In this document: positions 1 to 10,792 of the stretch, in pieces | Layout: every line of letters begins with the position of its first letter | How positions within the stretch are numbered: the stretch's first letter is position 1 | DNA from: Aspergillus flavus | Taxonomy: Eukaryota > Ascomycota > Eurotiomycetes > Eurotiales > Aspergillaceae | Direction: 5' to 3' | DNA length: 64,000 bases | NCBI RefSeq assembly: GCF_009017415.1 | Contig: NC_092407.1 | Location: forward strand, 1,922,001-1,986,000 | Notes under the pieces: model-generated | Databases searched by the model: none | Told to the model about the DNA's origin: nothing | The model's input: the letters and a program-made list of their open reading frames with translations, nothing else | Made by a program: the position numbers and the translations under genes

Positions 1-801
1 TCCTGGCACGAGCAGTGCCTCCATAAATTCATTCGATGCCCCTTGGAACTGTTGTTGATGCGAATTTACATCGCACACTACGCCATGGAATGGCTTTTTG
101 CTTTCACGTAATATAGAAAGACGAAGGCCCTGAAGATCCTAAAGAAGAAAGGGATCTATGAGAGCTGCATATGGAAAACAAAAGTCAAGTTTATATGTTA
201 CATTCTCTGCCGGGTTGATTTACTTTTTACCCATATGTTTTAATAACCGTCCACTACATATATCCTTCTCATGGAAAGAGATGATGAATGATGCGTCACG
301 CCCTTTCTGTTTTCTCTTCGTCAAATTTTTTCTTTTCCTTTCTTTTTCACTTCTGCATTCTTTCCTTCTCCCTCCCCCCCATCTTTTTTGGTCTTCATCC
401 AGCTGTTCAGAATTGAAATGGATTTCTCATGGTTAGGAACATATTCTATTTCTCCCCCATCACCTAACCTTCTCTTGTGACATTATTTACGACTTGTATA
501 ATCTACATGAATACAGTGCCTCGTATCAAACAGAGGGTTTATTAATATATTTGTTATGACCAAGTCCGCAGCTAGTTCTAAAGCCTGAATGGGATACAAC
601 AGTTGACATTTGAATATTTTGATGTCATGATACAATGAATGATACACTTTCACAGAACAAAGTTGACCAATTAACCATGCCTGTATTGTCTTATAAGAAC
701 ATAAAGATATAGATGTAAGGATGAATGAGATTGATGACTACGCCAGCTTGCTCCTCCCCGCTTGAGCTTTGCCTTTAACTTATGCCCCGCAATAAATGAC
801 A
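1..801. other. left-edge region without a confident gene
   Basis: Positions 1-111 are open in frame 1 and end in TAA. This could be the last part of a coding exon entering from the left, but 36 codons are too few to judge. Positions about 300-380 are strongly pyrimidine-rich. The rest, up to the spt5 stop codon, is AT-rich sequence that should hold the spt5 3' untranslated region. Confidence 0.3.
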
Positions 802-1500
802 TTACGGACTAGGCGTTCCGTCTTCGTACCGTGGTCCTGCATCGTCGCCGTCTCCACCCATCGCTGGCGTAGGGGCGTCATATGGACGACTGTCCCAGGC
901 AGCGGGTGTAGGCGCGTCGTACGGCTTCTTGGACGGGCCGCCGGGGGTAGGGGCGTTGAATGCTCCCGGCGTCGGGGCACTATCGGCCCAGGCTCCAGGC
1001 GTGGGCGCAGAGACACCGGGGGTGGGAGCGCTGGCATATGCGCCTGGAGTGGGTGCAGAATAGGCTCCGCCTGGAGTGGGGGCGTCGTAGCCACGGGAGT
1101 CTTTGCTGCCGTTGCTTGCCGTAGCTCCTGACCAGGCTGGGGTGCGACTGCCGGAGTTTGCGTTCCAGGCTGGGGTTCTAGAGCCTGCTGCGAAGGCGTC
1201 GAAGTCACTCTGTCCGGAGCCGGAGCCGCCGTAGGGAGTTCGGGCGCCAGCGTTCCAGGCCGGGGTGCGTGAGCCGAATCCGCCATATGCGGTGCGACTT
1301 CCATCGTAGGGATTCGATGTACGGGATCCATCGTTCTTCCATGCTGGTGTGCGAGAACCGCCCATACCAGCCCAAGCAGGTGCTGAATCGCTTTGTTAGT
1401 ATCGTAGACCAAAGACGTAAATCATAGAAAGACTTACTTCTCGCGGAAGATGCACCGCCCCAGGCGGGGGTCCTGGATGAATCTGCAGCTGCCATCGGTG
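802..1500 (-). repeat. Spt5 C-terminal tandem peptide repeats
   Basis: The 3' end of spt5 encodes about six SRTPAW-type units plus degenerate variants, then about eight APTPG/APTPA units. At DNA level this is a degenerate GC-rich tandem repeat. It also creates long spurious open frames on the other strand and in other frames. Confidence 0.85.
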
Positions 1501-4126
1501 TCCGACCACCCTGCCAGCCCGATGGTGGAGCTGCTGAAGGGACGCGTGGTCCTCCTCTGCCGCGGCCCATTTCGATTGTTTGGCCCGTTACAGGGTCCTT
1601 GACCACGAGGAGCTCCTTGGGAATCGACACTAGCTTGTTCTTGGAATGGAGCTCCACACGTGCCTGCACGTCTCCCGCATCTTTGACAATACCCACAAGA
1701 CCTTTGAAGGGCCCCTTTCGGACCATGACTGTCTTTCCAATCATCCTGTCGCGACCGAAGCTCTTCGGGGGGCCCATCATACCGCTGGGTCCGCCACGAC
1801 TCATCAGAGCCGGGTTCATCTTAGTAAGATCAGGGCCCGTAGACCGGCCTCCCTTGGCTGATACTGTTACAACGTTGGTCGTACGCACGACAGTAATACC
1901 GGAGTTCTCAGCCTGAGCTTTGTTATGCAAGAACAGAAATGAACGGTGAATGTGAAGGATCACGCCATTCCTTTGCTCACCGTACACTTCGCGAACGGTA
2001 TCTCCATGTCGAATCTCTGCACCGTTCCGGTCCGTAGCTACCGCATCCCGACGCGGTGTGATCTTGTTTGTTACCTGAGTAGGCAGAATAGTGCGAATCG
2101 AACCATTTTGATCCAAAACCCGCAAAGATTCTCGATCAACCTTGACAATACAAGCAACAGTAGCGGCGCTATTAAGAAGTTAGATAAAAGAACAAGCAGT
2201 AAGTATAGGGCCGAGTAACTCACTCTAGCTGCACAAGATCATGTACGTCGAACATTCCAAGCTTTCCGTCAACACCTGTCTCGGCGGACAGCCGAAGATC
2301 CTTGCTGAACACAGTGATCTCTTGCATGCTCATATCGCTAAGTAATGTCACGGTGTCGTCCTTGACTTGGACCACCATACCCAGCTCATCTTGATATCTG
2401 CTACCACCGATGACCTTGACATGATCACCCTCCCTGAAACGTTTACGGAGAGATTTAACAGGGGCATCAATGTGTTGTCCCGCAAGGTCACCTTCGGTAA
2501 CTTGTAGAGTAACGATATCACCGCGAGTAGAAGTAGTTCGACCGATCAAGCCCTGTTGTTCACCACGGAACACTTCAACTGGATCTCCTGGGAGGTAAGA
2601 GTCTTCAGCTGTGGAGTTCTTGAGTGTTTCCGCGAGGGACGCAAGATCTAGATTGGCAGTGCCGTCCTCTGAGCCTCGGGCAAACATAGTAACCTCCTCA
2701 AGCCGCGGGCTCACATTCTTGGTGATCAAATGTTGTACCTTCATGTCCTTGATTAAGAAACCGTCGACGTAGGTCTCTCCTAGGTAGCTCCAAGATTTTC
2801 CACCCAGACCAGATGTGGCAGAAAGGTACTTTCCATGTTTCTTTTTAGCTTCAGCTTCACTGAACAGACGTTGAGGTGGCCGGGCCACCGCGGGATTCAT
2901 GCCAGGACGCTTCCTCTTGGGATCCATAAAAGGCGCACCGATGTCCTCGTTCATGCCATAATCTAGGCGAGGAACCAAGCGAACAGTCACAGCGAGACCG
3001 TTGGTTTCAACTTCTTCAATCTGGGCCAGATCGTTTTGGTATTTGCCACGTTTAATGCGGACCCAGCCACCGGGCAAGAGTTCTTCGGATTTTTGAACCC
3101 GCAGAAGGTCCGGCATTTCCCGCACAGGAACTAGAATCATCTTCGTCCGTGGGTAGACGTTGGACATATCTTGCAGTGCATCCATGACGTCCGCTTGCCT
3201 GCGTGCTTCAACATAGATGTACCCACTCATAGCTCCTCCACGTTCAAAGGCAGATATGATCTTCATAGGGTTGCGAGAGCCCATGGGTCGCTCTTCTATA
3301 CGTTTCTGGATGGCGAAAATAACCTCCCGTTCTTTGCCGGGCTTACAACGGACACCCCAGATGCTAGGATCCTCGACACTAGGAAGTAGTAGCCGCTTTG
3401 GTACGACGACTGCATCGGAAGCTGCAGCGCGGTTTCGTCCGTAACGTTCTTTGAGCAACTGCGCCTGCTTCTCGGCATCCATGCTGGCCTCAAGCTCGCG
3501 CTGGCGATCAAGCTGTCGGTGGCGACGATCGTCAGTCTCAGCGCCGACTGGGAGCGCATCCATATCATCTGGATGCATTTCCCCACCAAGCTCGGCCATT
3601 TCATCCTCTTCGTCCTCGGCCTCATCTTCATCTTCATCGACGCCAGCCTCTTCCTCGAAGAAATGGGCCACGCCTCCCTTTCTTCTGCGCTTTTTTGGTC
3701 GCTATTAAGACGAACAATGGTCAGTATTAACCACGAGGTATCAGAAATAGCTCAAATGGTGCTAGTACTCACAGACACGGCACCCTCTTCATCTTCATCT
3801 TCCTCCTCCTCGTCATCATCATCGTTCTCGTCTTCTTCCTCGTCGTCGTGGCCATCGGCATCTTCGTTATCGTCTGCCTCCTCGCTACCGACTCGACGTT
3901 CCGCTCGTCGTGAAGGCTTTACATCTTCTTCATCGTCATCATCGTCCCGGTCTTGATGCGTCGGCTATAACCCCCGTACGTGTTAGCACCACCAGCCACT
4001 ATCATCTAACGCATGTGTAGTACTGACCCTGGCATCTTCATTATCTGAATCATATGCGGGAGCGGGGTTGAAGTCATCGTCTTCTTCGTCTGAACCGAAG
4101 TCATGATCCAGCATGTTTCGTGACAT
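802..4126 (-). CDS. spt5: Transcription elongation factor Spt5 (DSIF large subunit)
   Basis: Spt5 pairs with Spt4, binds RNA polymerase II through its NGN domain and promotes elongation and co-transcriptional processing. Five exons join in phase: 4126-4028, 3964-3773, 3701-2224, 2168-1438 and 1382-802, giving about 1026 residues, normal for fungal Spt5. The order seen is an acidic Asp/Glu-rich N-terminus, a basic stretch ([10 protein letters not shown]) resembling a nuclear signal, the NGN domain, several KOW segments (for example the run around [12 protein letters not shown] and the later [16 protein letters not shown]), and a C-terminal repeat region. That tail has two repeat types: SRTPAW-like units followed by APTPG-like units, the expected targets of Cdk9-type kinases. 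All introns are GT-AG. The start is the first ATG of the acidic exon; a second ATG lies four codons later. Identity is very secure; small terminal exons are inferred from phase and splice signals. Confidence 0.95.
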
Positions 4127-5470
4127 GTTTGCGTGGATTATTGGTAAAATGGCTTCGAACTGGGGCTAGGTTCGGAGTGTTTTCGGAGTGGGAGTCGGCG
4201 ATTGAGATAAGAGTCGCAAGATGGCGTATAATGATTATTGACGACCTATTGACGAGAAGGAAGTCACAATTAGATCACTTTGAGCTTTCAAGCATATGGT
4301 TCTGGAGAACTCGAGATCGCGGATAAGGAAGGCGTAGAAAACGAGACAGAAGACCGTCCAGAAACTAAGGTGAGACGAAAGGGCGCAATACCTATTATGT
4401 AATCGGGATAGGGAGTCGCTGAAGTCTCACGATTCACAAAGAATCCCTGGACAAAAAATGGGTATCGAACAGCCTTGCTGTTGCTTCGGCCAGCCAGGCG
4501 GGCGGCGTTATCCTTCGCCGAGTCCGCGATCGCGGCACGTAAGTCAATCGGAGCTGAGGGAGCGGAGAAAAAAAATCGATGAAACTGCCCACACCAGACG
4601 ACAATAAGATGAAGCCCACCTGGGTAGCAAGCCGTAGCAAAAGAAGTGGGAGGTGGCGCAAGATAAGTGGTCTTTATAAGGCCGTTGGAGACTTGTTGAA
4701 GACAAATCCATGGGTTGCGCAATTGGCTTAACTGCGGCGACGGAGTTCTTCCTAGTGCTCCCATTGAGCCAATGAGCGTCATTCGCTCTAGATCTTATTT
4801 GTAGCTATAACTGTCTCTGCTTCACTATCTCCATGGTTATTCATGTTTACTCAATCGCATCTTTATAGACTCTATGGACATTTGCCACAGGCTGGATAAG
4901 CAAATTCTACAGTCAACCTTCGATATGACTGTTGTTGCAAGCCAAGATTGGATACTGAGTATATATTTAATGGGGAACTACATATTGTGCTTACAACAAG
5001 CCCATGCACATATAATCAAATGCCTGCATGCTGGAAACACCGTTTTCAGACTCTCCCATGTCAATTTAATCTAAACAGTGGTTAGGAAGCACGTTCAACG
5101 GCATTCTACTCACCAAACTTATTTCACAGGCTGACCTTGTACACAGGAGGGTCAGGTAGAGAGTTGCTATATCCGAGTAAGGATAAACGTACAATACCCG
5201 TGTTAGAAATTCTCAAGATTACACTAGAACTAGATCTGCAAGTATTCCAAAGCTAGGTGGCCCTTCATGTTCCAGGAGGTATCATTTTATTCTTTTGAGG
5301 ACATGGTCCAAGCAACATATAGTACAGTGAATTGAGCCTAGAAGACCACTAAACTGCCAGCTGAGCCGGATATGAAAAGCTCTATATACCCAAAACCAAA
5401 GTCATATCCAAACAACATTAAGGACAAAGAGGGGGAATAAATATGGGAAGAAAAATTTGAGTGCGCTCAT
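4127..5470. other. spt5 upstream region and intergenic sequence
   Basis: This is the stretch between spt5 and the acyl-CoA dehydrogenase gene. It contains one uncertain open frame (4288-4782, described separately). Positions 4800-5470 are AT-rich with no open frame I can support and probably hold the 3' untranslated region of the downstream minus-strand gene. Confidence 0.4.
4288..4782 (-). CDS. Uncertain hypothetical open frame upstream of spt5
   Basis: An uninterrupted 164-residue frame on the same strand as spt5, ending about 160 bases before the spt5 start. I do not recognise the protein. It is Ser/Pro-rich and has no obvious membrane segment or domain. A TATAAA-like element lies inside the frame near 4674, so part of it may instead be promoter or leader of spt5, or the real gene may be spliced and shorter. 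It is listed because the frame is unusually long for this intergenic composition. Confidence 0.25.
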   Translation of the reverse strand: MTLIGSMGALGRTPSPQLSQLRNPWICLQQVSNGLIKTTYLAPPPTSFATACYPGGLHLIVVWCGQFHRFFFSAPSAPIDLRAAIADSAKDNAARLAGRSNSKAVRYPFFVQGFFVNRETSATPYPDYIIGIAPFRLTLVSGRSSVSFSTPSLSAISSSPEPYA

Positions 5471-7352
5471 TTACAACTTCATGCCGAACATCTTGTGCAC
5501 ACGGAGACTCTGGCGCATACTCAGGTCCAGCATGATCTCCTCACTTCCACCAGGGATAGCGTAGGCACGAACATCACGGTATAGCCGCTCCACCTTACCG
5601 CCCTGGCCTCCGCGGCTGTAGCTCAGACCACCGAAAATCTGACTGGCCTCACGAGCGCAGAACTCGAAGGTGGTCGTCGACTGAGCCTTGAGACTTGCGA
5701 TTGCACCGCCCAGCTTGAGCATTGCTTCAGTCTCATCCATGGACTGGCATTGGTAGATGATATTTTCCAGCCAGTTATACGTCGCTTCAATCTGACGGGC
5801 CATATGTGCGAGCTTCATACGGATGACAGGGTGGTCGATGAGTCTCTTGCCGAACGTCCTACGCTTGTGGGCATATTTCACCGCTTCCTCGTAGCACACA
5901 CGAGCGAACCGACAACACTGGATGACGATTCCAATACGCTCGTGGTTAAAGTTGGTCATGATGACTACACAACCGGTTAGTTGCTGTGAAAAGAGAAGCA
6001 AGAGCGCTAGGGGGCTTACCCTTGAAACCCTGATTTTCCTTTCCAATGAGGTTCTCCACCGGCACCTTCACATCCTCGAAGGTGACATAAGTCGTGCCGC
6101 TGCTCCAGACACCCTGGCAGTCCATGCGTCTCGTGCTGACTCCGCCGTGCTCTCTCTCAATGAGAAGGACACTAAGACCATTCATACCGGGCCCGCCCGT
6201 ACGAACAGCGGTGGTGAAGTAATCGGCATAGACACCGTTGGTAATCCACTTCTTCTCACCGTTGACAATGTAGTGCTTGCCATCAGGGGTGAGTTTAGCC
6301 TCGCAGGTAAGGTTGGCAACATCGCTTCCAGCATCCGGCTCGGTGATAGCAAGACAGATACGCTTATCGCCATTCAAAATACCGGGGAGAATTCTGTCAA
6401 CCAGAGGCTTCTTGCCATATTTGACTAGTGGGGGGCAGCCGATACCGTAGCCACCGATCAAATTCCAGACAAGACCACCACTACCGGCGCGGGACAGCTC
6501 GTCGGTAAGAAGCATCTCGTGAAACAAGTCCCAGTTTTCAGGAGCGACAGACTGCACACGGTTCTTCGTGTGGTCGACAGGGAATTTGCCACCCAATAAT
6601 CCGGCAAGGTAACCCCGTTCACCCATCTGCTTGTAAATATGATCGGGAACATTCTTGGCCTCATCCCATTCGGTCACATAGGGCTCAATTTCAGACTCAA
6701 CCCATTGGCGAACTTCTGCGCGGAGGGCTGCATGAGTCTGGTTAAAGTATGGAGAGGAGTACTGTCGAGGAATCATTGGTTAGTCTGTAGTCTCCCGGAT
6801 GGTGTGTGACAGGCAAACTTACACCTTGATACCATGAGGGATCGGCGAAGGGAATCAAGTCACCATAAGGTTCTTGGGGCTCGGACGACTTGGCCGATCC
6901 AACGTCCACTGGAGCTGCCTGCTGAGGCTTGGGGGTTTCCTTGGCTGCTGCTGGTTCCGGTGCCGACGCATCTGCGGCTTTTGTGTTCAAGGAACCAACC
7001 TGCAGCTTGCTTTTGTACTTCTTGAGAATCCCTTCGTTGTGATACTTCCAGAACTGCTTCGAAGCATCCTTTCCTCCGACTCGCGACAGAACTAGAGGTG
7101 CATAGTCAGCATCGGCACTCCTACCATGTCCAAAGATGAATTGTGGACATTATGACGTACTCTTTTTTCCACCTATGCAAAGTGACGTTAGCATCGTGCG
7201 AATGCATCTGACGATCCGCGGAACTGTTCAAACATACCAGGGTGCTCGTCCTGAAATTTAGTCAAGTCATACACATCTTCATCGATAACAACCCAGAGGT
7301 TATCTGGCTTGTTATGCGATGCGACGTCTTCCTTTGAGAATGTTTTGGACAT
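5471..7352 (-). CDS. Cytochrome b5-acyl-CoA dehydrogenase fusion
   Basis: Predicted FAD-dependent acyl-CoA dehydrogenase with an N-terminal heme domain, about 543 residues. Exons 7352-7238, 7172-7161, 7091-6823, 6761-6020 and 5964-5471 join in phase. The second exon is only 12 bases and completes the heme motif HPGG. Heme ligands are His37 (HPGG) and about His60 (KYHNE). An Ala/Pro-rich linker leads to the dehydrogenase, with motifs such as ITEPDAGSD (FAD/substrate loop) and RRTFGKRLIDH. The usual C-terminal catalytic Glu of medium-chain enzymes is Gly here (PGGSEEI). A Glu in NHER (about residue 388) matches the alternative base of the long-chain and isovaleryl enzymes, so activity is likely kept. 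The cytochrome b5 domain may serve as electron partner; that, the acyl substrate and the compartment are inferred. The promoter carries three CCTCGG motifs, consistent with fatty-acid induction. Confidence 0.9.
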
Positions 7353-7670
7353 GATCGTGGGTGGAAATGAAACAAACAATATATGAGCAAAGGAAGTATA
7401 TAAGAGAGAGGGATTACGAGCTCTCGACGGTCACAAGTGTGTGCAGCGACGATACGATGCTCGGAGTATTCGGCACTGAAACACAGAGGGGTATGGAGAA
7501 GAGAATCTGGGGTAAAACGGAGGGAAGGGAGTGGATAGATATATGGATGACACGGAGGTCTCCGTCACGGGGAACTGTCGCAAGGACCAGTTGGGATAAA
7601 GGAAAATAAGCAGTGGAGGTAAGGCACTCGGACAAAAGCCTAAAATGTCCAACGATCAGCGCACAAGCGC

Positions 7671-7676
7671 CCTCGG
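7671..7676 (+). promoter_or_regulatory. CCTCGG motif (FarA/FarB-type site)
   Basis: CCTCGG is the established core site of the fatty-acid-responsive Zn2Cys6 regulators FarA/FarB of Aspergillus nidulans. It lies about 320 bases upstream of the acyl-CoA dehydrogenase start. Function here is inferred from motif and neighbour. Confidence 0.45.
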
Positions 7677-7818
7677 TAGCCAGCGAAATGTTTTGGATAG
7701 CAGGTGGTCACTTTTTTTTTTTGGCAATCCACTGACACTGCCTAGATGCGGGAGGCCTTTTCACATGCCCGATCAATGAAGACCAGTGTCCCGTCCAATC
7801 AGGGTCGTCGATTGTTCA

Positions 7819-7824
7819 CCTCGG
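7819..7824 (+). promoter_or_regulatory. CCTCGG motif (FarA/FarB-type site)
   Basis: Second copy of the CCTCGG core, about 470 bases upstream of the acyl-CoA dehydrogenase start codon. Confidence 0.45.
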
Positions 7825-7942
7825 TCAGGCTAGCCGCTGAGGTAAGCATTCTGCAGGTCATTTGCTGGCCTGTTAATCTTTCGTTGATTGGCCCATCGGT
7901 ATCTTACTGCGTCATGTTCAGGCCGTCCACATCGGGCAAGTG

Positions 7943-7948
7943 CCGAGG
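7943..7948 (-). promoter_or_regulatory. CCTCGG motif on the minus strand (FarA/FarB-type site)
   Basis: Third copy, reading CCGAGG on the plus strand. The three copies lie within about 280 bases, denser than expected by chance for a six-base word. Confidence 0.45.
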
Positions 7949-7964
7949 CTGCCGAGAGATTAGC

Positions 7965-7976
7965 CACGTGACGTCA
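7965..7976. promoter_or_regulatory. Overlapping CACGTG and TGACGTCA elements
   Basis: CACGTGACGTCA contains a bHLH-type E-box and a perfect eight-base CRE palindrome (bZIP/ATF type) sharing two bases. It lies next to the third CCTCGG motif. The binding proteins are not known from the sequence. Confidence 0.35.
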
Positions 7977-9286
7977 ATCTGCCCCGGACACTTGGAGACT
8001 CTTCACACTTAGAGAGTACAACGTTGGAAAAACTAATCAGAAATGGGACCTCGACATGTGATACCATGGGATCAGGCAAATCTGAACCCCACCAGCCCCT
8101 GTCCATCGTAGTATTGTTAATATCTGCCGTAACTCCGTGATTTGTCGCCGGCACTAAGAAAGAGATACTCCGTAGTGCTCCCCGGTGATATACCACAAAA
8201 GGTATAGTGTCCCTCAATAATAGTGTACTCCGTCACTGTCGCAGTATATACTCCCTAGAGTATAGTCTACACTTCGCACTACTGTCCTTTCCTATTATAA
8301 TGCTTGCTACACTTCGCTCCGCTGCGCTACGGTGCGCTTCAAAAACAGAAGATTTGCTATTACCTCAGCTCACATTTCTCTGCTTCAACGTCAATGACAG
8401 CGACATGATAGCGTGTCGTGTAGCATACAACTGTTTGCTTGTCCGAGGCATAGGGCCAGGGCTCCCTCTGTATACTAACTTAGACAATCGTACTTACAAG
8501 ATATAAGGCAGAAGATCTAAAGATATTTGTGTTCAATGCCAGAGACTATCGGGCGAACAAGGTCAAGTATCGGAGTTCAATACCAGGGACTTCCTAGGAG
8601 GATCCTGCGTGTTCTTGCACCCACTACTAGTCGAGATATCAACAAAAGATATATAAACCGGAGGTTCCTGGACTACCAGTCTGTTGCCGTAGCGCCGTCA
8701 TCGAATCCCGTGATACATCCGTAACTAGCAGAGAGTAAACAAGCCGGGCAGTCGCATCAACCGCATGAATAGTGACTCCTTTCCCCCCAGGAGTTTACAT
8801 TCACTTTGATCGCGGCAAGTTCAACTATAGAGCTAATGAACTGGCTCACAATATATATCCACACGGCCACTCCTTCGTTGTGTCGACTCCAATGTAGATA
8901 AACTACCGGATTCGGACTCGGATTTATTCCCATCCCGCCCGAGCCAATTAGGGTTTCTGGGGCAGCGGGTGCCGCCGCGTCGCCATTCAGGCAGTTCTGT
9001 GGGTTAACGGACAGTCTAACCAACATCTCTGATGTTTGTTGTCCTCGCAGAGAGAGCTTTGGATGATAAGAATAGGAAATATGTTTATCCGGGCACGACT
9101 CTATTGACAAGCTAAGGCCTGTGAGACCTCACCGATCCTTATCAACCGATAAATACGGACTCCTTTAGTCGTCATTATCGTCGATTTCCCTATTCTACTA
9201 CTGCAGGTCGAACATTCCGTTAGGTCGCCACATTTTTGGCAGGACAGCGCATTCCCAACGGGTCTCTTATACGACCCCGCATCGCC

Positions 9287-10792
9287 ATGCCTCCCTTACT
9301 AACTAATCGGCAAGCCGAGGAGCTGTGAGTATGTCCCATGGGAACTAGTCGCTGGCGAAAGCTAAATTCGCGTATAGACACAAGTCAATGATAGCGTACC
9401 TCGTGGCGAGCGACCTACCGGACACCGCAGCGGCACTCAGGAGAGAAGTGAACCTCAGCGAAGATGTGTTCGATCCAACTACAGCGAAAAGGTACGAAGG
9501 GATGCTGGAGAAAAAATGGACAAGCATTGCCCGCTTGCAGAAAAAGGCATGTCTGCGCTTCAGATCCTCTGTTTCGTCCACCGTATTACTCACTAGCGGC
9601 GCGGTGACATCTAATCTTCATTTCACGGCAGATAATGGATCTTGAATCCAGAAATGCGACGCTTCAATCTGAACTCGATAACTCAACACCAGCCTCCCGC
9701 TTAAAGCGCAACCAAGATCCAGCCTCCTGGCTTCCGAGTACGGTTCGCTATTCACTAGAATCGCACCGAGACAAAGTAAATTGTGTTGCCTTCCACCCGA
9801 CATTTTCCTCCATAGCCTCCGGCTCCGACGATTGCACGATAAAGATATGGGACTGGGAACTCGGAGAGCTTGAGCGGACGCTTAAGGGCCATACAAGAGC
9901 AGTCCGGGACGTTGACTACGGCGGGCCGCGGGATAATGTCCTTCTCGCTTCCTGCAGTTCCGACCTGTCTATTAAGCTATGGAAACCGACAGACAATTAT
10001 AAGAATATCCGCACGCTGCAGGGCCATGATCACATCGTCAGTGCGGTTCGTTTTATACCATCAAGAAACCTGCTGGTGAGCGCAAGCAGAGACAACGATA
10101 TGAGAATCTGGGATGTCACAACCGGGTATTGTGTGAAGACTATAAACGGCCATACCGACTGGGTGCGGGATGTTAGCATCTCGTTTGACGGGAGGTTTCT
10201 TTTCTCCACGGGCCAAGATATGACCGCTCGCTTATGGGACATCTCTACTGTATCGAATATAGAACATAAACGAACGATGCTTGGTCACGAGAATTTCATT
10301 GAATGCTGCGCTTTCGCCCCACCTACGTCATACCAGTTCCTTGCGCCCTTGGCCGGACTAGGGAAACGCCCTTCTTCTACGAACGGAGCTGACTTCATGG
10401 CGACCGGATCACGAGACAACACTATTAAGATATGGGACAGCCGCGGGACGTGCCTCATGACATTAGTGGGCCATGATAGCTGGGTGCAGGCGCTGGTATT
10501 CCACCCGGGAGGAAAATACCTTCTATCAGTATCGGACGACAAGACACTAAGATGCTGGGACTTGAACCAACAAGGAAAGTGCGTGAAGACGCTCGACGCC
10601 CACGAAAGCTTCGTCACCTCCCTGCGATGGGCTCCAGGAGTGGCCAAGAATGTACCTGGCGGAGACGGCGCAGCGGAGGGAGAAGGAAACGATAAGAACG
10701 GGGCTGGTAGTGAGAATCCTGCCAATATCCAGATGCGCTGCGTGGTCGCAACAGGGGGCTGGGATCAGAAATTAAAGATCTTTGCGGGTTGA
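9287..10792 (+). CDS. nudF: Nuclear distribution protein NudF (LIS1 homolog)
   Basis: LIS1-family regulator of cytoplasmic dynein, required for nuclear migration along microtubules; it acts with NudE and NudC homologs. Three exons, 9287-9324, 9378-9546 and 9632-10792, give about 455 residues, close to the usual 440-460. The N-terminal LisH motif (around [16 protein letters not shown]) is followed by a short coiled coil and seven WD40 repeats, visible from recurring IKIWD, IKLWK, MRIWD and ARLWD blades. A Gly/Asn-rich insert lies in the last blade. The second intron starts with GC instead of GT (AAG|GCATGT...GGCAG|ATA); only this junction restores the conserved coiled-coil frame. Some Eurotiales carry two nudF copies; whether this is the only one cannot be seen here. 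Confidence 0.95.

Larger units (their letters stand above)
7353..9286. other. intergenic region between acyl-CoA dehydrogenase and nudF
   Basis: The first 700 bases upstream of the acyl-CoA dehydrogenase hold CCTCGG motifs and an overlapping CACGTG/TGACGTCA element. From about 8000 to 9250 there are only short open frames with no recognisable content. The sequence has small imperfect inverted repeats (around 8240-8270) and may be decayed, but no transposon can be recognised. Confidence 0.4.

Noticed and set aside
780..1412. Pro/Thr-rich minus-strand frame and plus-strand frame over the spt5 tail
   Set aside because: Shadow frames of the GC-rich tandem repeats; the true frame gives SRTPAW/APTPG repeats and ends at 802.
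3451..3956. Long Ser-rich open frames on the plus strand
   Set aside because: They are antisense to the acidic Asp/Glu tract of spt5; the GAT/GAA-rich codons read as Ser/Ile-rich frames on the other strand.
8030..9250. Possible repeat-induced or transposon-derived sequence
   Set aside because: No terminal repeats, transposase-like frame or extreme base composition could be seen by eye.
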